Assembly (NCBI GenBank): GCA_900545135.1
Contig: UQXL01000024.1
Coordinates: 1 to 40,589 of the forward strand
DNA from: an uncultured Eubacteriales bacterium
GTDB taxonomy: Bacteria > Bacillota > Clostridia > Peptostreptococcales > Anaerovoracaceae
Length of the DNA: 40,589 nt
Reading direction: 5' to 3'
In this document: piece by piece, positions 33,409 to 40,589 of the stretch
Numbering within the stretch: position 1 is the first letter of the stretch
Layout of the letters: each line of letters starts with the position of its first letter
The notes under the pieces: generated by a model
The model's database searches: none
The model's input: the letters and a program-made list of their open reading frames with translations, nothing else
What the model was told of the DNA's origin: nothing
Translations under genes and position numbers: made by a program

Positions 33409-34590
33409 ATGGAAAAAGAATTAAAAAACGCGGCGGCTCAGGCAGGCGCTCATGATAACGCAGTTTCGCTTGCGGCCGGGCAGATAGAAAATTTACTCTT
33501 ACAGCAGATTGAAAGAGCCGAAAGGCTGGCAAAATCCCAGCCGCCTAAAGATTTCAAATCCCTCGGCAAGATCACCGTCGGCCTTTGCGGCGGTGACGGA
33601 ATAGGCCCTGTCATAATGAAAGAAGCTCGCAGGGTTCTCGAAATACTGTTAAAAGATCAGCTGTCAGCCGGAAAGATAGTTTTCAAGGAAATCGAAGGCC
33701 TGACCATCGAAAACCGCCTCGCCCAGGGAAAGGCCGTTCCTGAGGACGTGCTTTCCGCAATCAAGGAGTGCGACGTAATCTTAAAAGGCCCGACCACCAC
33801 GCCAAAGGGAGGGAGCCTGGAAAGCGCCAACGTAACCTTGAGACGCGAGCTGGACCTGTACGCCAACGTCCGTCCGGTGACCGTGCCTGAAGAGGGCATA
33901 GACTGGATGTTTTACAGAGAAAATACCGAGGGCGAATATGCGCTTGGCAGCAAGGGTATAGAAATACCGGGACTTCTGGCCATGGATTTCAAGGTCACCA
34001 CCGACTGCGGAACGAGAAGAATCGCCCGCGCCGCCTTTGAATACGCCAGAGCCAACGGCAAGACTGAGGTGGCCATCGTCACCAAGGCCAATATAATGAA
34101 GAAAACCGATGGGAAGTTTTCCAAGATATGCAACGAAGTGGCCGCCGAATATCCTGAAATCCACACCGAGGACTGGTACATAGACATCATGACCGCCAAC
34201 CTGGTCAACAAGGCCATAAGGAACCGCTTCCAGGTGTTTGTGCTGCCTAATCTATACGGCGACATTATCACCGACGAGGCCGCAGAGATCCAGGGAGGTG
34301 TAGGCACAGCCGGCAGCGCCAACATAGGCGACCAGTACGCCATGTTCGAAGCTATTCACGGTTCTGCGCCGAGAATGATTGAAGAGGGACTTGCCGATTA
34401 CGCCAATCCGTCCAGCATTTTCAAGGCTGTAGAAATGCTTCTCCGCCACATAGGCATGACTGATGAGGCCGGCCGCCTTGCAGACGCTCTGCACACCTGC
34501 TGCGATACGGAGAAAAAAGTTGTCGTTACCGGAACGAAAGACGGCGACACATGCAGAGAATTTGCAGATTACGTCATTTCCAAGCTGTAA
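33409..34590 (+). CDS. isocitrate dehydrogenase (beta-decarboxylating dehydrogenase family)
   Basis: 393 residues. The catalytic core begins at ITVGLCGGDGIGP (about residue 55); YRENTEGEYALGSKG, KANIMKKTDGKF, and DIITDEAAEIQGGVGTAGSANIG are the substrate and cofactor segments. Length and motifs fit an NAD-type IDH; 3-isopropylmalate dehydrogenase is the alternative, but the operon partners favour IDH. A 50-residue Ala/Gln-rich N-terminal extension precedes the core and has no counterpart in the shorter family members. It closes the operon, 15 bases after aconitase, and is followed by a strong terminator. Product 2-oxoglutarate would feed glutamate synthesis. Confidence 0.9.
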   Translation: MEKELKNAAAQAGAHDNAVSLAAGQIENLLLQQIERAERLAKSQPPKDFKSLGKITVGLCGGDGIGPVIMKEARRVLEILLKDQLSAGKIVFKEIEGLTIENRLAQGKAVPEDVLSAIKECDVILKGPTTTPKGGSLESANVTLRRELDLYANVRPVTVPEEGIDWMFYRENTEGEYALGSKGIEIPGLLAMDFKVTTDCGTRRIARAAFEYARANGKTEVAIVTKANIMKKTDGKFSKICNEVAAEYPEIHTEDWYIDIMTANLVNKAIRNRFQVFVLPNLYGDIITDEAAEIQGGVGTAGSANIGDQYAMFEAIHGSAPRMIEEGLADYANPSSIFKAVEMLLRHIGMTDEAGRLADALHTCCDTEKKVVVTGTKDGDTCREFADYVISKL

Positions 34591-34640
34591 AGAAAATATA
34601 TGAAATTATTACATCTGTGGCGCTGCAATGGATAGAAATT

Positions 34641-34671
34641 AGGCTTTGACTATAATGGTCAAAGCCTTTTT
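34641..34671 (+). terminator. rho-independent terminator of the citrate operon
   Basis: AGGCTTTGAC / GTCAAAGCCT, a perfect 10-bp stem with a 7-base loop, followed by TTTTTAT. Confidence 0.9.
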
Positions 34672-34737
34672 ATATGCCTAAAATCCGCACATTCATCTTT
34701 TGAAAGTGTTTCGCTTATAATGAGATCAACAAGTCAA

Positions 34738-34839
34738 GGGAGGTTTCTCAAAAACCAACACCGGGTGAAATATTACAATTTGCTGACGCTGGTAGAGTTC
34801 AATAGCAATCTTTCCGCTCTCGACTAAAGAGCTGAAAAG
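34738..34839 (+). pseudogene. probable TnpV-like transposon protein remnant
   Basis: In frame from 34738 the reading is GRFLKNQHRVKYYNLLTLVE, then FNSNLSALD, a stop at 34825-34827, and RAEKM. This resembles the FLKEHR..YN.LL..GKL..HL.EID..AE segment of the small TnpV proteins found in clostridial mobile elements. Both ends of the gene and any start are missing. The match is short, so this is a moderate call; a chance resemblance cannot be excluded. Confidence 0.4.
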
Positions 34840-34983
34840 ATGAAAAAATTTCTCATTTATTTCACTACCGAAGAAAGAAATTTGATAATCGAAAGCCTAA
34901 CTGTAAAGAAAAATGCTTTCATATCGATTGGCAAATATACAGATGGGGTTGATGATGCTTTATTAAAACAATCTAATTCATAG
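34840..34983 (+). CDS. small hypothetical protein, mobile-element type
   Basis: 47 residues: FLIYFTTEERNLIIESL, a charged helix, then GKYTDGVDDALLKQ. The (G)RYTDAVDD-like ending is a pattern I associate with small proteins of clostridial conjugative elements. The ATG lacks a good ribosome site and lies directly after the TnpV-like remnant, so it may be a remnant too. Function unknown. Confidence 0.4.
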   Translation: MKKFLIYFTTEERNLIIESLTVKKNAFISIGKYTDGVDDALLKQSNS

Positions 34984-35151
34984 GAAAGCACCTCACAAAA
35001 TTATCATGCCAAATTTACTTCTCAAAATCAACAGATTTTCAATATTGGGAAGTTGAGCTTTTTAAAAGTTCAAAATTACCGACAGTGTTAATTCTCAATT
35101 CGTTCTTACTGCAAAGAGTTTCAAAGAAATCCTGCTTACTCAAAAATCCGC
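34984..35151. other. AT-rich gap with no supported gene
   Basis: Sequence between the mobile-element remnant and the spoIIR terminator. Frames on the - strand (35039-35236) are short, lack family motifs and overlap the terminator, so none is called. Confidence 0.4.
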
Positions 35152-35193
35152 ATAAAAGAAAAGGGTGTAACCTCAGTAAAATGGGGTTACACC
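35152..35193 (-). terminator. terminator after spoIIR
   Basis: On the - strand GGTGTAACC / GGTTACACC, a perfect 9-bp stem, followed by CTTTTCTTTTAT. It lies 40 bases after the spoIIR stop. Confidence 0.75.
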
Positions 35194-35232
35194 AAATATC
35201 TGAAAATGCTTCTTTATTAGCCCTCGGCTGAA

Positions 35233-36021
35233 TCATGGCAGCTTTTTTATAGCCTCAAGGATAGCGCTGAGGCAGGCGAAGCTTTCGCCGTTGTCTTCGT
35301 CATCGAAGCCGTCCGCAGAATTCTCCCCCGAAAGCAGCTCCAAAGTCTTGAACTTCAGCTGGAGTCTTTCTTCCTCCCCTAAGTCAAATTCATCCTTGTA
35401 AGCAGAATCCTCCGAATCTATCAGACATAAAGGCGGAAAAACCACGCACCACCAGTTCTGGCCCTCTCCCTCGCCCAGCGTTATGGTCAGAGCTTCGTAA
35501 TTTCCCTCGGGGAAATACAGGTCGTCATAGTATTTTGCCGGAATGTGGCGTATGCCTATGCCGGCCCTTGCTTCGTATTCAAACCCTGCGGCGTCTATGA
35601 CCTCCTGCGCCCATTGCTGGATTTGAGGGAGATTGTTTTTGATGTACTCTCTCATTATGCGAGACTGAGAAATTTCCGCGGCGCCGGATTCTGACTGCCC
35701 TGACTGCTCTGCCCGCTCTGACTTCTCTGACTTCCCTGATTGCGCCTGGCTTATGGCATGGGTTATTTCATTCTGAACCTTAGCCAGCACATAATTTCTT
35801 ACCGCCAGCTTCAGCTCCTGATCCTCGTCGGAATCGCTGTTGGCGACCACATGAAAGCGCATGATCCCCGGGTGCTGATTTATCATGCCGTCGGAGCTTA
35901 TGAGCCCTTCCTCAATTTCGGCGTAGCTTTCTGCTTTATATAAGAGCGGCAGGGCGATAAAGGCCAGAGCCATCAAAACTATCAGTATTTTTTTAAAATT
36001 TCTATTGGCTTTTCTATCCAT
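35233..36021 (-). CDS. spoIIR: stage II sporulation protein R
   Basis: 262 residues. An N-terminal membrane or signal segment (ILIVLMALAFIALPLLY) precedes the domain with RFHVVANSDSDEDQELKLAVRNYVL and, later, LGEGEGQNWWCVVFPPLC, both diagnostic of SpoIIR. Made in the forespore under sigma F in known species, SpoIIR signals across the septum to activate the SpoIIGA protease that matures sigma E. A low-complexity Ser/Glu/Gly insert (about residues 93-115) sits between the two conserved parts. It lies 51 bases downstream of sipL on the same strand, with AGGAGG before the ATG. Confidence 0.95.
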   Translation of the reverse strand: MDRKANRNFKKILIVLMALAFIALPLLYKAESYAEIEEGLISSDGMINQHPGIMRFHVVANSDSDEDQELKLAVRNYVLAKVQNEITHAISQAQSGKSEKSERAEQSGQSESGAAEISQSRIMREYIKNNLPQIQQWAQEVIDAAGFEYEARAGIGIRHIPAKYYDDLYFPEGNYEALTITLGEGEGQNWWCVVFPPLCLIDSEDSAYKDEFDLGEEERLQLKFKTLELLSGENSADGFDDEDNGESFACLSAILEAIKKLP

Positions 36022-36072
36022 AATTTACCTCCTGACAAGAGGATTATGGACAGGAAAGCGAAAAATATTCAC

Positions 36073-37725
36073 TTATTTTACAATCAACAGTTTTTGTCCC
36101 ACGCAGAGGTCGTCTGCCTCCATGTTGTTGGTCTGTTTGATGGACTCCATCGATGTTTTAAATTTTTTGGCGATATACCAGAGCGTATCGGTCTGCTTGC
36201 ATACGTAGATAACCATAGGAAGCGGTTCCCTGCAGACGGAGCTTTCTTCAAAGGCCGGGTTGGTGAGCACGCGGAAAGGCGTAGGACGCATAACTTCGCC
36301 GCATACCAGCACCGTCGCGTTGAATTCCAGCTGCTTGCTGTTTATCTTTTCCGCCCAGAGGTCTTTGATATAGATTTTGTGGCAAATTATTTCGTTGCCT
36401 GAAATCTGCGGCATGGCGGTCACGACTCTGAAAGGGATTTCCTCCCTTACGGTGAAAATCGTTTCCTCTTCGCCGGCGGCCAGACAGATGATCTTGGCCA
36501 GCAGCTGCCCCTCGGTGATGATTTTGCCCTGCTCAGTCTTGCTTTCGGCGTTCATGATTTCGGCTGACTGATATAAAATTCTGTCGATTTCGTGCCCGCA
36601 GCTTTCCAGAGAAAGAATTTCCCTGACGGAAGATTCGCTGGCTATGGTTCCCGTCAGCGTCCTGCTGTTTTCTTCGAGGAAATCGCAGACGAAGTCTTTC
36701 TGCTTGTGATAGCCGTCTATGATGATTTCTTTTTCCGTGTTCCTGTAAAGCTCTACATAAGTGAGCAGATCGCCCTCAAGGCGGAAAATATCTCTTCCCT
36801 CTTCGTCCTGGGTAAGTTTGACTTTCAGGTCATGGTCGTTGAAGAACACGTTGCAGCCGCTCCACTGGCCGCCCTGCTGGATAGGAATGAACTGGGTGAA
36901 TTCGATCCTTTCCTGTAGCTGATGGATGCTGTGCGACGGAGGACAGTCCGCTTCCTCCTGATAGACGGAAAACAGGATATTTACATAAACGAAGCCGTTG
37001 ACGACTACCTTGTCTCCTGTAGACTGCTTATAGTTTTCGACTATTGAAAGGTCCTGCTTGAGTATATTTTCAGGACGAAGGTCGTCTTTTGGAAGAATAT
37101 CCTCTTTTATGGCCAGATTATCTTTTTTGCGCAGAGCGATGTTGGAAATCTCCACCGTTTCCCTGAGCATCTCTATCTCTTCGTCAGCCAGCCCCTCGAA
37201 TATGTCCACCTTGCTGTCCATGTATTCCTTTGCCGTAATGGCCAGGGAAATTTTAACCCTGAACTTCCTTTCGTTTATGACCATATAGTCGATTTTCTCT
37301 ATGGAGCAGTCGAGGACGAGACAGGCGCCGACGGACAGCGAGGTATGCCACTGGTCTTTGAAAGGAACCCTGGTCTGTATCGGAATTATCGGGCTGTTGC
37401 CGTCCTGCCTTTCCGGGAGATACAAGGTTTGCAGCTCGATTTCACCTGAAAGGCTTATGTAGTCGTCGCTTTTGACGATTTCTTCTACCTCCCTGCTGGA
37501 AAGGTAGCTTTTTCCGTCGATCAGCAGGATTTCTCTGAGGTCGGGCTTGGTGTCCGGAACGAGAATGTCCTCTTCTATCGTGATGGTGGTCTTAGGCTTT
37601 TCTCTTATGTTGGTCACCTGTACCGGTGAATAAATCGCTCCTTTCGTGATAGGAACCACAACCCGTTCTTCCATCTCTTTGGCAGGAACGAGGGCGTAAT
37701 CCGGTATATCGTTTTCGTATGTCAT
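36073..37725 (-). CDS. sipL: SipL-type SPOCS/LysM spore coat morphogenesis protein
   Basis: 550 residues from the ATG at 37725 (AAAGGGG upstream; the longer GTG start at 37743 has none). Three DUF3794 (SPOCS) repeats fill most of the protein; the repeat starts EEI.KS..Y and similar are visible near residues 60, 210 and 375. A single C-terminal LysM (ICKQTDTLWYIAKKF, MEADDLCVGQKLLIV) ends it. In C. difficile SipL tethers the SpoIVA basement layer to the forespore surface. Neighbour spoIIR supports a sporulation role. A candidate sigma E-type promoter lies upstream. Confidence 0.9.
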   Translation of the reverse strand: MTYENDIPDYALVPAKEMEERVVVPITKGAIYSPVQVTNIREKPKTTITIEEDILVPDTKPDLREILLIDGKSYLSSREVEEIVKSDDYISLSGEIELQTLYLPERQDGNSPIIPIQTRVPFKDQWHTSLSVGACLVLDCSIEKIDYMVINERKFRVKISLAITAKEYMDSKVDIFEGLADEEIEMLRETVEISNIALRKKDNLAIKEDILPKDDLRPENILKQDLSIVENYKQSTGDKVVVNGFVYVNILFSVYQEEADCPPSHSIHQLQERIEFTQFIPIQQGGQWSGCNVFFNDHDLKVKLTQDEEGRDIFRLEGDLLTYVELYRNTEKEIIIDGYHKQKDFVCDFLEENSRTLTGTIASESSVREILSLESCGHEIDRILYQSAEIMNAESKTEQGKIITEGQLLAKIICLAAGEEETIFTVREEIPFRVVTAMPQISGNEIICHKIYIKDLWAEKINSKQLEFNATVLVCGEVMRPTPFRVLTNPAFEESSVCREPLPMVIYVCKQTDTLWYIAKKFKTSMESIKQTNNMEADDLCVGQKLLIVK

Positions 37726-37759
37726 AGTTTTTCCCCTTTCCACACTTGGTCTTGCTACA

Positions 37760-37788
37760 AATGTATTCTCTTTCAGGGGAAATTATGA
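37760..37788 (-). promoter_or_regulatory. candidate sigma E-like promoter for sipL
   Basis: On the - strand TTCATAATT and, after about 13 bases, GAATACATT resemble the sigma E -35 and -10 patterns (TCATATT, CATACAAT). Matches are partial. Confidence 0.4.
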
Positions 37789-37797
37789 ATTTATTCA

Positions 37798-38118
37798 CTA
37801 CATACATATCACAAGGCCAATCACGCTGGCAGAAAGAAAAATCAGCGCTATGCCTATGGCCTTTTTACTTTTGGAAATGGCTAATCTTTCGGCGTCTGAC
37901 ATAAAGACTACAGGATATTTTCTTCTCACAATCAGATATGGAATCAGGCCGCCGCCATTGTTGCTTGACATGGCGAAAAAGCCCCAAATTTTCGGATGTT
38001 TCAATCCTCTGGCTTTTGCGTCTATTATAACGATCTGATAAAGCTGATATGAAATACAGATAACTCCCGCTAAAGCCACTGCGATCAATATTGCGATAAC
38101 TGCTATTGTCCAGTTCAT
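37798..38118 (-). CDS. small two-segment membrane protein, unknown
   Basis: 106 residues. Hydrophobic segments at about 5-28 (IAVIAILIAVALAGVICI) and 86-105 (AIGIALIFLSASVIGLVICM) flank a cytosolic part with KARGLKHPKIWGFFAMSSNN and a basic stretch. No known family recognised. It lies between the XRE-membrane pseudogene and sipL; the run of CTTAG(A)TTTTC-like pieces (38130-38190) just before it is repetitive. Confidence 0.6.
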   Translation of the reverse strand: MNWTIAVIAILIAVALAGVICISYQLYQIVIIDAKARGLKHPKIWGFFAMSSNNGGGLIPYLIVRRKYPVVFMSDAERLAISKSKKAIGIALIFLSASVIGLVICM

Positions 38119-38177
38119 GTAAAAGCCCCCTTAGATTTTCTCTCGCTTTTCTCTTAGTTTTTCCTTTTGCTTTTCCC

Positions 38178-38583
38178 TTAGATTTTCAAGATGATTTGAT
38201 ACACTAACGCTGCGGTGCTGATTATTACAAGGCAGAAAATCCCTGCAAGAAAATATTGGTTGTTTGGAATAAATACGCTTAAAGTAATTAAAAGGGCAAT
38301 CAGCACGATATTCAAAATAAATGCGCCGATCAATTTCTTGTTGCTTTTAACGACATTCGTGCTTTCCCAGATGCTCCATCATTTTTTTGTCTCCTTTCAG
38401 CAAATCGTCAAAGCTTATGTTATATAAGTCGCTTAACTGAATAATACTGATGATGTCGGGATAAGTTTTTTCGGTTTCCCAATTTGAAATCGTCTGTCTG
38501 GAAACATTGATTTTTTCCGCCACAATTTCCTGTGACAATCCGGAAGCAGTACGGGCTTCTCTTAACTTCCGCCCTATTTCCAT
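38178..38583 (-). pseudogene. XRE regulator with membrane tail, broken by a +1 frameshift
   Basis: From the ATG at 38583 (GGAGGAAACG upstream) an XRE HTH is read (LSQEIVAEKINVSRQTISNWETEKTYPD), ending DDLLKGDKKMMEHLGKHECR with a stop at 38347. Removing one G in the GGG at 38366-38368 (CCC on +) changes the end to HLESTNVVKSNKKLIGAFI and continues through two hydrophobic segments (LNIVLIALLITLSVFI and LAGIFCLVIISTAALVYQ) to a TAA at 38178. HTH proteins with such membrane tails are common in Firmicutes, so the longer form is the ancestral one. Sequencing error in the G-run is possible. Confidence 0.75.
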
Positions 38584-38701
38584 AGCTCGTTTCCTCCTTT
38601 CGCCCTGATACTGCCACACTCAATGCAAACTGTCTATCCAAACATTTTGACAAAGCAGGGGGTTTGTGCAAAAATTCTTTTACATGGCCTGAAAAGAAAG
38701 C

Positions 38702-38760
38702 ATTTTATCTAAAATAAAGAGAGAATTTTATCTAAAATAAAGAGAGAATTTTATCTAAAA
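38702..38760. repeat. 23-bp tandem repeat over the coaBC 3' end
   Basis: ATTTTATCTAAAATAAAGAG, then AGA, is present at 38702 and 38725, with a third partial copy at 38748. The second and third copies hold the last codons of coaBC (ILDKILSLF and stop), so the gene's end was duplicated downstream of itself. Confidence 0.9.
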
Positions 38761-39922
38761 TTATATGAGCGGCATTGTCTTTGTCCATCAGAGGAAGCTC
38801 TTCAACTGCATCTTTCGTTATGAGCGTGATTATATTTGTATCTGTTCCAAAGCCTGCGCCCTGTGACCTCAGCGAATTGGCGCATATCATGTCGCAGTTC
38901 TTGGCGGAAAGCTTCTTCTGCGAGTTGGCGAGAAGGTCGTCAGTTTCCATGGAAAAACCGCATATAACCTGGCCGGGCGCCTTGTTTTCCCCTAAGTAAC
39001 GGAGAATATCCTTCGTCCTTTTAAGAGGGAGAGTCATATCTCCGTCGTTTTTTTTGATTTTGCTGTCAGCCGTCGTCACCGGCGTGTAATCTGCCACGGC
39101 CGCGGCTTTTATAATGATATCCCGGCTGCTGCTAAAATCTGTCACCGCGTCGAACATCTCATCAGCGTCAGAAATTGCTATAGCTTTTACAAAATGAGGC
39201 GGCTCGACTTCCATATGCCCGTGAACCAAGGTCACATCCGCGCCTCTGAGCATGGCGGCTCTCGCTATAGCACATCCCATTTTGCCGCTGGAATGATTGG
39301 TGATAAATCTGACCGGATCTATGCTTTCTCTGGTCGCACCTGCGGTAACGAGGATTTTTTTCCCCGCCAGATCTTTCTCACAGGCTATTTCTTTTAAAAT
39401 ATACTGGAAAAGCAATTCTTCCTCCGGCATCCTGCCGTCTCCGCTGTCTCCGTTGGCCAGCATGCCTGTGGCCGGAGGAATTATTTCGTATCCGAATCTG
39501 CGCAGCTTTTCTATATTATCCTGTACGATGGGATTGTGGTACATATTATGATTCATCGCCGGGGCGACTATTTTTTTGCAAGGACAGGCCATAACCGTCG
39601 TGGTGAGCATGTCGTCTGCGATGCCTCCGGCAATCTTGCCGATCACGTTGGCGGAAGCAGGAGCTATCATCACGACGTCGGCCTTTTTAGCCAGAGCCAC
39701 GTGCTCGACACTGTACTGAAAGTTTCTGTCGAAGGTGTCGATCAAACATTTATTGGAAGTCAATGATTCAAAGGTTATGGGGTTTATAAACTGTTCGGCG
39801 TTCTCCGTCATCAGGACATGAACGTCGCAGCCCTGCTTTTTCAGCATACGGGCCAGATTGGGTATTTTATACGCGGCGATGCTCCCTGACACCGCCAGAA
39901 CGGCCGTTTTTCCTGTCAGCAT
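38732..39922 (-). CDS. coaBC: phosphopantothenoylcysteine decarboxylase / phosphopantothenate-cysteine ligase
   Basis: 396 residues, the full bifunctional length. The CoaC half (1-185) has the flavin-binding GSIAAYK, the catalytic His in YSVEHVALAK, and PAMNHNMYHNP. The CoaB half has VTAGATRESIDPVRFITNHSSGKMG, followed by KAAAVADYTP and the conserved KIKK motif. It makes 4'-phosphopantetheine from phosphopantothenate, CTP and cysteine for coenzyme A. The gene stands alone; its 3' end carries a short tandem duplication that includes the stop. Confidence 0.96.
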   Translation of the reverse strand: MLTGKTAVLAVSGSIAAYKIPNLARMLKKQGCDVHVLMTENAEQFINPITFESLTSNKCLIDTFDRNFQYSVEHVALAKKADVVMIAPASANVIGKIAGGIADDMLTTTVMACPCKKIVAPAMNHNMYHNPIVQDNIEKLRRFGYEIIPPATGMLANGDSGDGRMPEEELLFQYILKEIACEKDLAGKKILVTAGATRESIDPVRFITNHSSGKMGCAIARAAMLRGADVTLVHGHMEVEPPHFVKAIAISDADEMFDAVTDFSSSRDIIIKAAAVADYTPVTTADSKIKKNDGDMTLPLKRTKDILRYLGENKAPGQVICGFSMETDDLLANSQKKLSAKNCDMICANSLRSQGAGFGTDTNIITLITKDAVEELPLMDKDNAAHIILDKILSLF

Positions 39923-40261
39923 ATTTAATTTTCCTGGTATATTGTAATTGACTCATCTAGCGGTCATTTACAAATATACTCTCTCCTTTCTATCAACCTT
40001 TTAATCCGTGATTGATTACGGTTTTATACCTTTGTATGATGTAAATATGTGATGTGGATTTGTATATAGTTAGTTCCTGCTACGATATATTTATGGTTAA
40101 TCTTCCTTACAGCCAGCAGAGAATTACCCATCTTGTTGCTCAAGATGTTAGAATGATAAGAGCAATGGGTATAGCGAAAACCTCCGTGATCCTCGCGCCT
40201 GTCAAACAGCCAGTTTGTTTTGTATCGTCTTAGTTTGAGCGTGATTTTTATCGGGTTATGG
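39923..40261. other. intergenic region upstream of coaBC
   Basis: Contains the coaBC leader (ribosome site CAGGAAAA) and about 300 bases without a supported gene. A - strand frame (40024-40413) reads through the repeats that follow and has no family motif, so I do not call it. Confidence 0.4.
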
Positions 40262-40418
40262 TGTCGCAATAGTTCGTAATAACGGCGAAATGGGATATTG
40301 CAGCGGTTCATTGGTAACGACGGAATGTAATATTGTATTGGTCCATGATGACGATGCAGTGGAATTCTGCAATAGTTCATGACAATGGAAAATGGGATGG
40401 TGCAATAATTCACGGAAA
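40262..40418. repeat. degenerate 34-bp tandem array
   Basis: Five units start at 40266, 40300, 40335, 40369 and 40402 (33-35 bases each). The consensus begins GCAATAGTTCATGA and ends near GGGATATT. Units 1 and 4 are best kept. The last unit merges into the start of repeat copy B (TGTAATATTATGG). Confidence 0.7.
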
Positions 40419-40589
40419 TGTAATATTATGGCAAATGTTGTACAATTGTTTGTTTTGCTTGAGTTTTGACAACATTTCTTGTGATTGAGCCTGTCGAAAT
40501 TTATCGAACTGGCTATTGAACCGGGCAAATGTTGTACATTTTTTATAATATCCGAAAATTTGCCAACATTTTTATAAGAATATGTTGGC
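40419..40589. repeat. dispersed AT-rich repeat, copy B (runs to the window edge)
   Basis: 171 bases matching copy A (25228-25397) in the same orientation. Shared blocks are TGTAATATTATGG, AAATGTTGTACAATT, GACAACATTT, GTCGAAA, GAAAATTTGCCAACATTT and the final ATGTTGGC. It ends exactly with the window, so its right flank is not seen. Confidence 0.8.

Noticed and set aside
40024..40413. 129-codon - strand frame right of coaBC
   Set aside because: It runs through the 34-bp array, whose unit length is not a multiple of three, and has no family motif.

Overview
The window reads as chromosome of a low-to-mid-GC, spore-forming anaerobe of the Clostridia (Eubacteriales). The grounds are the spoIIR and sipL sporulation genes, a Re-type citrate synthase operon, B12-dependent methionine synthase with a separate reactivation protein, and clostridial RBS and promoter style. 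No tRNA, rRNA, CRISPR array or intact prophage was seen. I do not assign a genus.

Left part (1-14.6 kb, mostly + strand). An origin-type block is present but disturbed: the 3' end of dnaN carries two in-frame stops, followed by an XRE regulator and an intact recF. Directly after the recF terminator comes a 5'-less oppD tail and a complete oppF with an altered ABC signature. gyrB and gyrA follow, with Phe at the quinolone-determining GyrA position, then an rsbW-sigB-trpS run with overlapping genes. Next is a patch of small regulators: an XRE gene with a frameshifted DUF3592-like membrane protein (- strand), another XRE, an ECF-type sigma factor, and an XRE-AbrB fusion that heads an ABC transporter.

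Middle part (14.6-29.2 kb, - strand). metF, the MetH reactivation protein and a short MetH form a methionine/folate operon. After it come a ribbon-helix-helix antitoxin with only a stump of its RelE toxin, a TVP38-type membrane protein that lacks its core, and an HdeD-like protein. Then follows a block of ArsR, TetR, radical SAM enzyme and a diverged metK, in which a second SAM synthetase sits next to a SAM-consuming enzyme. From 25.1 to 26.3 kb there is no gene. This stretch holds a dispersed repeat (second copy at the right window edge), a 15-bp perfect hairpin, and a tandem array of nested hairpins whose arms differ between copies but stay complementary, each next to an extended -10-like box. 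An ABC transporter and an alpha/beta hydrolase with 36-bp minisatellites inside its reading frame follow.

Right part (29.4-40.6 kb). The operon Re-citrate synthase, GntR regulator, aconitase, isocitrate dehydrogenase makes 2-oxoglutarate and so glutamate; a GntR-like palindrome overlaps its promoter. A decayed TnpV-like remnant follows, then spoIIR and sipL (- strand), a small membrane protein, a frameshifted XRE-membrane protein and coaBC. The last 330 bases hold a 34-bp degenerate tandem array that runs into the second copy of the dispersed repeat.

Two themes recur. Short in-frame tandem duplications and low-complexity linkers lie inside otherwise ordinary proteins (MetH, its reactivator, the ABC ATPase, the hydrolase, SpoIIR). 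Several genes are broken (dnaN, oppD, relE, the DUF3592 gene, the TVP38 gene, an XRE-membrane gene, tnpV).
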